5,574 nt of DNA, from assembly GCA_023277325.1 (NCBI GenBank), contig JALRIQ010000358.1, positions 1 to 5,574 of the forward strand, given 5' to 3'. Under the pieces are notes generated by a model that worked only from the letters and a program-made list of their open reading frames with translations, was not told the origin of the DNA and searched no databases. Both the position numbers and the translations under genes were made by a program. The stretch comes from Bacteroidia bacterium (GTDB taxonomy: Bacteria > Bacteroidota > Bacteroidia > UBA8524). This document shows positions 1 through 5,574 of the stretch, piece by piece (position 1 is the stretch's first letter; every line of letters starts with the position of its first letter).

Positions 1-1
1 T

Positions 2-1945
2 GTAGGAGATTACCCAAAAGATGGTTTATGGGACCAAATATCATCGAATAAAGATGTTCCTCTTATTGTTAATGCGCTAAATCACCATGGTTTTAAGAAG
101 GAGAACATGCATATCCTTTTGGATAGTTCTGCTACTAAAAATGGGATAATTAATGCATTTCAAAAAATGACCCAGGATGCGCAAAAGGGAGATATATGTG
201 TAATCCATTTTAGTGGGCATGGGCAACAAATGTGGGATAAAAACGGTGACGAACTAGATGGAAAAGATGAGACGATCGTCCCTTTTGATGCACCTAAAGT
301 TTTCGTAAAAAATCAATACGAAGGGGAACGTCATCTTTCTGACGACGAATTAGACCTCCTGGTGAGTGATTTACGTTATAAATTAGGAAAAACAGGAAGT
401 CTTACTATGATTTTTGATGCCTGTCATTCTGGAACTGCCACACGTGGTATGGCTAAATCCAGAGGGACTACCGAATTTATGGGACCTAGTGATTGGGAAG
501 GAAAAGCAGGAAAAGATTTAGGCACCTATGAGTTTAAAGTCAAATCTCGAGGAAGCGGCGATGGTGAAATGGCTCCAATGGTACTTTTTAGTGGAGCAAG
601 TGCTTCCGAGTTAAACTTCGAAACAAGAGATGAACAAGGTAATTGGGTAGGTTCTCTTTCCTATTCGATTAGTAAAGTTTTATTGAATAGCGATAAAAAT
701 GCAACCTACCAGGAAGTTTTTGATCAGGTTCGCATAGAAATGAGTGTTATTGCTGCACGACAAAATCCACAAATTGAAGGAGATGTCAATAACACGCTCT
801 TCGGAGGGAATGGAAATGAACGCCAATATTATTTTCTCAATACGACAGTTCTTGATACCAAAACGACCATTGTAAATGCGGGAACACTTTCTGGAATGTT
901 TAATAAGTCTAAAGTGGGTCTTTATCCGATTACGACAAAGAAAACAGAAGGAGTCGAACCCATTGTTACAGGAAGGGTAACAAACGCGAATTTGGTTAAT
1001 GCTGATATCATTTGGGATAAGGAAATTGACAAAGAAATACTTCGCAAAAATGCTGTATTTATTCTTGAGCAGAATATGGAAGACCTGCATTTGAAGGTAA
1101 AGCTGGATATTTTGTCAAGACCGGATTTATTTTCTGCGATTGAAGAGAATATAAAGCAGTACGAAGAGGTGTTGGAAATCAATCAAGAATCACCTGAGGT
1201 CATGGTAACTTTTAATTCAAATAAATCCCGGGGAGTTGCGGAAGTTGAAATTATTACCAGCTCAGAATTAGTGATAACCAGAGAGAATGTTGGAGAAAAT
1301 ATAGATTCTCTAGCAGCAGTTCTGACGGGTGAACTCTTGAATTATGCGCAGGCTCAGTTTCTCAGAGAATTGGACACGAAAAATGATGAAATCAAGCTCG
1401 AGGTATCGCTTATTCCGATTTTAGAAATAGAACGTGTTGAAACAGGAGAAGGGCGCTATAAACGCGCAATAACAATAGAAAAAGCAAGGGGAGATGTACT
1501 TGACATGACTAAAGATGGAATGGTGGAGTTGGATTCTGGTGCCATGTTTAAAATCAGGGTTGTTAACAATGGATCGCGTGTTGCATATTTTACCATCTTA
1601 GATATTACACCAACCAATCAAGTAGGTATTGTTATTCCGGGAAAAAACCAAACTCCAGATGAGTTTAAAGTACGCCCTGGCGATACACTGGAATTGAAAA
1701 AAATTTATACTATCAAACCGCCTCGGGGAATAGAGAATTTTAAACTCATTGCCACGAAAGAACCAATGGATCTCCGTCAAATAGTAAAAAGCAGAGGGGA
1801 AGGAGAAGCATCAAAAGGGCCACTGGAGAAGGTGATTCAAAAAAGCTATGTAACCCGTTCAAGAGGACTGGAAGATGAGGAGGAAGATATTGCTTTACCT
1901 CCGGATATAGCAAATATACATACCCTATTATTTCGCATTAAATAA
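2..1945 (+). CDS. Caspase/metacaspase-like peptidase (C14) with DUF4384-like C-terminus, 5' partial
   Basis: Predicted cysteine protease cleaving after basic residues. The frame stays open to the left edge, so the ATG at 107 is internal: the codons before it (VGDYPKDGLW..., then NALNHHGF) are typical early caspase-fold sequence. Start and any signal peptide lie outside. Of 647 visible codons, the C14 domain covers about 1-269. The catalytic His is His73 (SGHGQQ, bases 218-220) and the nucleophile Cys141 (DACHSG, bases 422-424). The Asp two before the Cys matches the S1-pocket Asp of metacaspases, and NGDELDGKDETIVPFD (81-96) is a metacaspase signature. The p10-like half ends near LFGG. Residues 270-505 match nothing I recognise. 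Residues 507-594 resemble DUF4384 (IRVVNNGS, VRPGDTLEL, IATKEP). The tail has an acidic LEDEEED. Eight Arg-Gly pairs, four in KSRG, are unusual and include the edges of the p20/p10 linker. Family is firm; substrate and location are inferred. Confidence 0.93.
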   Translation, partial: VGDYPKDGLWDQISSNKDVPLIVNALNHHGFKKENMHILLDSSATKNGIINAFQKMTQDAQKGDICVIHFSGHGQQMWDKNGDELDGKDETIVPFDAPKVFVKNQYEGERHLSDDELDLLVSDLRYKLGKTGSLTMIFDACHSGTATRGMAKSRGTTEFMGPSDWEGKAGKDLGTYEFKVKSRGSGDGEMAPMVLFSGASASELNFETRDEQGNWVGSLSYSISKVLLNSDKNATYQEVFDQVRIEMSVIAARQNPQIEGDVNNTLFGGNGNERQYYFLNTTVLDTKTTIVNAGTLSGMFNKSKVGLYPITTKKTEGVEPIVTGRVTNANLVNADIIWDKEIDKEILRKNAVFILEQNMEDLHLKVKLDILSRPDLFSAIEENIKQYEEVLEINQESPEVMVTFNSNKSRGVAEVEIITSSELVITRENVGENIDSLAAVLTGELLNYAQAQFLRELDTKNDEIKLEVSLIPILEIERVETGEGRYKRAITIEKARGDVLDMTKDGMVELDSGAMFKIRVVNNGSRVAYFTILDITPTNQVGIVIPGKNQTPDEFKVRPGDTLELKKIYTIKPPRGIENFKLIATKEPMDLRQIVKSRGEGEASKGPLEKVIQKSYVTRSRGLEDEEEDIALPPDIANIHTLLFRIK

Positions 1946-1979
1946 ACTTTCAATCAATAATCACTTAAAAAATAGACAA

Positions 1980-2390
1980 ATGAAAAGAGTAATTTTCTTA
2001 TTCGCCATCGTTCTTGGATTAGGAACCATGTCACAAGCACAAGTTGTTAGCCCAGACCAAGTGGTTGAGCTAAAAGCGACAAAAGTTGAAAAAACACGTG
2101 GAGCCAATCCAAACATCAAAAGCAATAAACCTACAGAGGATGTTGTAGAAATAACCAAAACAAGAGGTACTTATATCTGTGATCTGAAATTGGAAAATTG
2201 GTCAGACTACTGCATCGATGTTTATGTAGATGGATACTACAAATGTACCATGAGCTCTAAAACGTACATGTATGTTGTTGTTGACTTGGGATACAGTAGT
2301 ATCTATGGTGAGTCATGTGGTGGAACCATGGAGTGGAAGAGAGATGGAATCAGTTGCTCTGACAGATTCACTTACCGTTTCTACAACTAA
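1980..2390 (+). CDS. Small secreted Cys/Tyr-rich protein, possible substrate of the upstream caspase
   Basis: A 136-residue protein of unrecognised family. Residues 1-20 are a clear signal peptide (MKR, then a hydrophobic core, then SQA before Gln21), so it is exported. Residues 21-63 are charged and look disordered; they hold two KTRG motifs (38-41 and 60-63), each preceded by a VVE(L/I) element. Residues 64-136 look like a compact beta-rich domain (IDVYVDGYYKC, GGTMEWKRDG) with all five cysteines (67, 78, 89, 113, 126) and many tyrosines. The odd count leaves one cysteine free or for an intermolecular bond. The gene follows the protease by 34 bases without an obvious promoter or Shine-Dalgarno, and a terminator follows it, which suggests co-transcription. 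The KTRG motifs recall the protease's own KSRG sites, so cleavage after Arg62 could release a 74-residue domain. That role is inference; the reading frame and signal peptide are well supported. Confidence 0.82.
   Translation: MKRVIFLFAIVLGLGTMSQAQVVSPDQVVELKATKVEKTRGANPNIKSNKPTEDVVEITKTRGTYICDLKLENWSDYCIDVYVDGYYKCTMSSKTYMYVVVDLGYSSIYGESCGGTMEWKRDGISCSDRFTYRFYN
2061..2168 (+). repeat. Two imperfect VVE...KTRG repeats in the small secreted protein
   Basis: Residues 28-41 (VVELKATKVEKTRG) and 55-63 (VVEITKTRG) of the small protein share the VVE(L/I) start and the KTRG end, with a shorter middle in the second copy. They sit between the signal peptide and the cysteine-rich domain, where a removable pro-segment would be expected. 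The DNA of the two KTRG copies differs at synonymous positions (aaa-aca-cgt-gga against aaa-aca-aga-ggt), so the similarity is at the protein level. A cleavage role is inferred. Confidence 0.5.
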
Positions 2391-2411
2391 GATAGCTGAA
2401 CCGATGAACTG

Positions 2412-2435
2412 AAAAGGGGCCTAGGTCCCTTTTTT
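2412..2435 (+). terminator. Rho-independent terminator between convergent genes
   Basis: The bases aaaagggg (2412-2419) pair with tccctttt (2426-2433) through a cctagg loop, with one G-T pair at the top of the stem, and a run of six T starts at 2430. It lies 21 bases after the stop of the small secreted protein and ends the plus-strand transcript. On the minus strand the same hairpin is followed by only four T. It lies just after the stop of the beta-barrel gene (2441), so it may also end that transcript, less efficiently. Confidence 0.85.
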
Positions 2436-2440
2436 ATGGC

Positions 2441-3930
2441 TTAAAATGTTGATCCAATCGATACAGAAAGCCGCAAAGCATTACTTGTATTGATGGCAGT
2501 ATATGTTGATCGTGTGCTGTTCGTCAGGGTATAAGGGGTATAGAAGTTTCTTCCACTTTCCAGAACGGCTGCAAAGTCAGCAAAAAACCCCGCCTTATTG
2601 CGGTAGCCGAGTCCGGCGGTATAGCAATTATAAGCCAGGTTAATTCCTCGGTCTACTTCGCGTGATAAGGGCGATCCAAAATAAGCAAATCCAGCACGGA
2701 AACGCATCGGACCAGCTAAAATCTCCGACCCAATTTTTAGGTTATACGCATTGTTGAATTTGTTTTCAACCAATCGATTTTGGCTTGTAAAATCATAGTT
2801 CGAACTGCTTAGTCGGCCGCCTCTGTAATCGACGTTTTCCAACTCAACAGAAAGAATGCCTGCTTTTGGAAGCATGAAGGAAATCCCACCGCCAATTTTA
2901 GAAGGCGTTCGTAGCGAATAGTTGAAATTGGCTGGATCGCTGGAGAAATCGTGTGTGGTATTTGGGTCGAAATTGTGAGAAGACATGCTCCAGGAATACA
3001 CATCGTTGAGGCTATATCGGGTTCCCGATTGGTAATTTAAACCGGCGCGGAGATTATCGGTAAGGCGAAGTATAGCACCAATATTTACAGATAAGCCGGA
3101 ACCTTCTGTGCTAAAGCGGCTGGTATAGGTCATGTAGCGGGTATCAGAGAAGAAATTGGCGTTTTCTTCTTTCCAAACAGACTCTTGTTCATAGCGAATC
3201 GTACTTAAAGTCACTGTTGCCCCCACATAAAGTCGATGACTAAAATTTAATCCGAAGGCTGCGTTTAAATCATTCTGACGACCGGAATGATTTATCAAAC
3301 TCCTTTGGCGCATGGTAATACTATCTGGCAAATTGGCAACATAGTCGTTAGAAGGCGTTCGTGCGTCCTCATTAATCAAATAGGTATTCCAGGCAAGTCC
3401 TGGTATAGAGTTGATATCATTCCCCAGTGCATTTGGATCCTCACCAAAAGCGCGCTGAGCAAAATAGTCGAGTATGGAACTTGATGAATTATCTCCCTGA
3501 AAGGCTACTGTTTGGTTAAAATCATTTTTCCGGTTTAAGCTGAACGCCAGGGTATAACTCACAAGACCCTGCTTAACAGGCTTACCCATTTTCATGTTTA
3601 GGGTGGTGAAAGAAGCGCCCAAGTTTGGGATATTAAGTCCATGCTGTGTGCTTTGGCTGGAAGCTCCAAGGTAGGTAGAATTGGTTTTCCAATAGGAGTA
3701 GCCCAAGCCAATCAAATAGGTATTGTTGCGAAAAAAGCCAAGTCCGGCAGGATTACTATTGATGGCACTGAGGTCGGCACCAACAATTCCCATCGCTCCA
3801 CCCATTCCCAGGCTTCGCGGTGTACCTTGTAATTTTTGAAAGCTATAACGAAGAACATCTTCCTCGTTTTGGGCAGAAAGCTGTAAGCACACTCCCGCCA
3901 TTAGTGCGAAGGTTAAGGTCAGCTTTTTCA

Positions 3931-3931
<1 letters not shown>
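2441..3931 (-). CDS. Outer-membrane beta-barrel protein, OMPP1/FadL/TodX family
   Basis: A 496-residue outer-membrane barrel related to FadL, the family that takes up long-chain fatty acids and other hydrophobic compounds. Some Bacteroidota members are annotated as hemin receptors, but the substrate cannot be read from the sequence. Residues 1-20 form a signal peptide ending LSA before Gln21. The N-terminal plug-like region carries the family signature: GTPRSLGMGG (about 36-45) and SNPAGLGF (about 59-66, containing the FadL NPAGL motif). The rest alternates polar and hydrophobic residues as in beta strands, and the chain ends in SIGSTF with a terminal Phe, a normal barrel-assembly signal. Length fits the family and no frameshift is seen. 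Its ATG overlaps the TAA of the upstream lipoprotein by one base (TAATG) and has no Shine-Dalgarno of its own, so translation is probably coupled. The family call is firm; the transported compound is unknown. Confidence 0.92.

Positions 3932-5574
<1,643 letters not shown>

Noticed and set aside
107..109. ATG at 107 as the start of the caspase gene
   Set aside because: The frame is open from base 2 and the 35 codons before the ATG read as normal caspase-fold sequence, so the true start lies left of the window.
680..1182. Minus-strand open frames inside the caspase gene
   Set aside because: They overlap a well-supported protease gene, resemble no family and have no start signals.
1946..1979. 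Separate promoter for the small secreted protein
   Set aside because: The 34-base gap holds no TTTG/TAnnTTTG pair and is too short for an independent promoter of that kind.
1980..2390. Small protein as a bacterial gasdermin activated by the caspase
   Set aside because: Gasdermins are cytoplasmic, roughly twice as long and lack a signal peptide. This protein is exported and Cys-rich.

Overview
The window most likely comes from a member of the Bacteroidota. The evidence is an OMPP1/FadL-type porin of the kind found in that phylum, a type-3 (archaeal/eukaryotic-like) prolyl-tRNA synthetase, weak or absent Shine-Dalgarno sequences before most genes, and a secreted caspase-like protease. I cannot place it below phylum.

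Layout. (1) Bases 2-1945, plus strand: a caspase/metacaspase-like peptidase (family C14) whose start lies left of the window. It has an intact His/Cys dyad, a central region I do not recognise and a DUF4384-like C-terminal domain. (2) Bases 1980-2390, plus strand: a small secreted protein with a cysteine- and tyrosine-rich C-terminal domain, 34 bases after the protease and probably in the same transcript. (3) Bases 2412-2435: a strong hairpin terminator between two converging transcription units. (4) Minus strand, 5136 down to 2441: a two-gene operon with a repeat-rich lipoprotein followed by a FadL-type outer-membrane beta-barrel, the two overlapping by one base (TAATG). (5) A 71-base divergent intergenic region. 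(6) From 5208 rightward: the first 122 codons of proS.

How they may work together. The protease carries four KSRG motifs plus related KARG and RSRG sites. The small secreted protein next to it carries two KTRG motifs in a pro-region-like segment, the second lying just before its cysteine-rich domain. Metacaspases and bacterial orthocaspases cleave after Arg or Lys, so the pair looks like a protease and its processed partner. This is inference and is the main point of interest. The lipoprotein and barrel probably act together at the outer membrane. The proS gene is housekeeping. No RNA gene, insertion sequence or CRISPR array was seen, and no gene-free stretch exceeds 75 bases.
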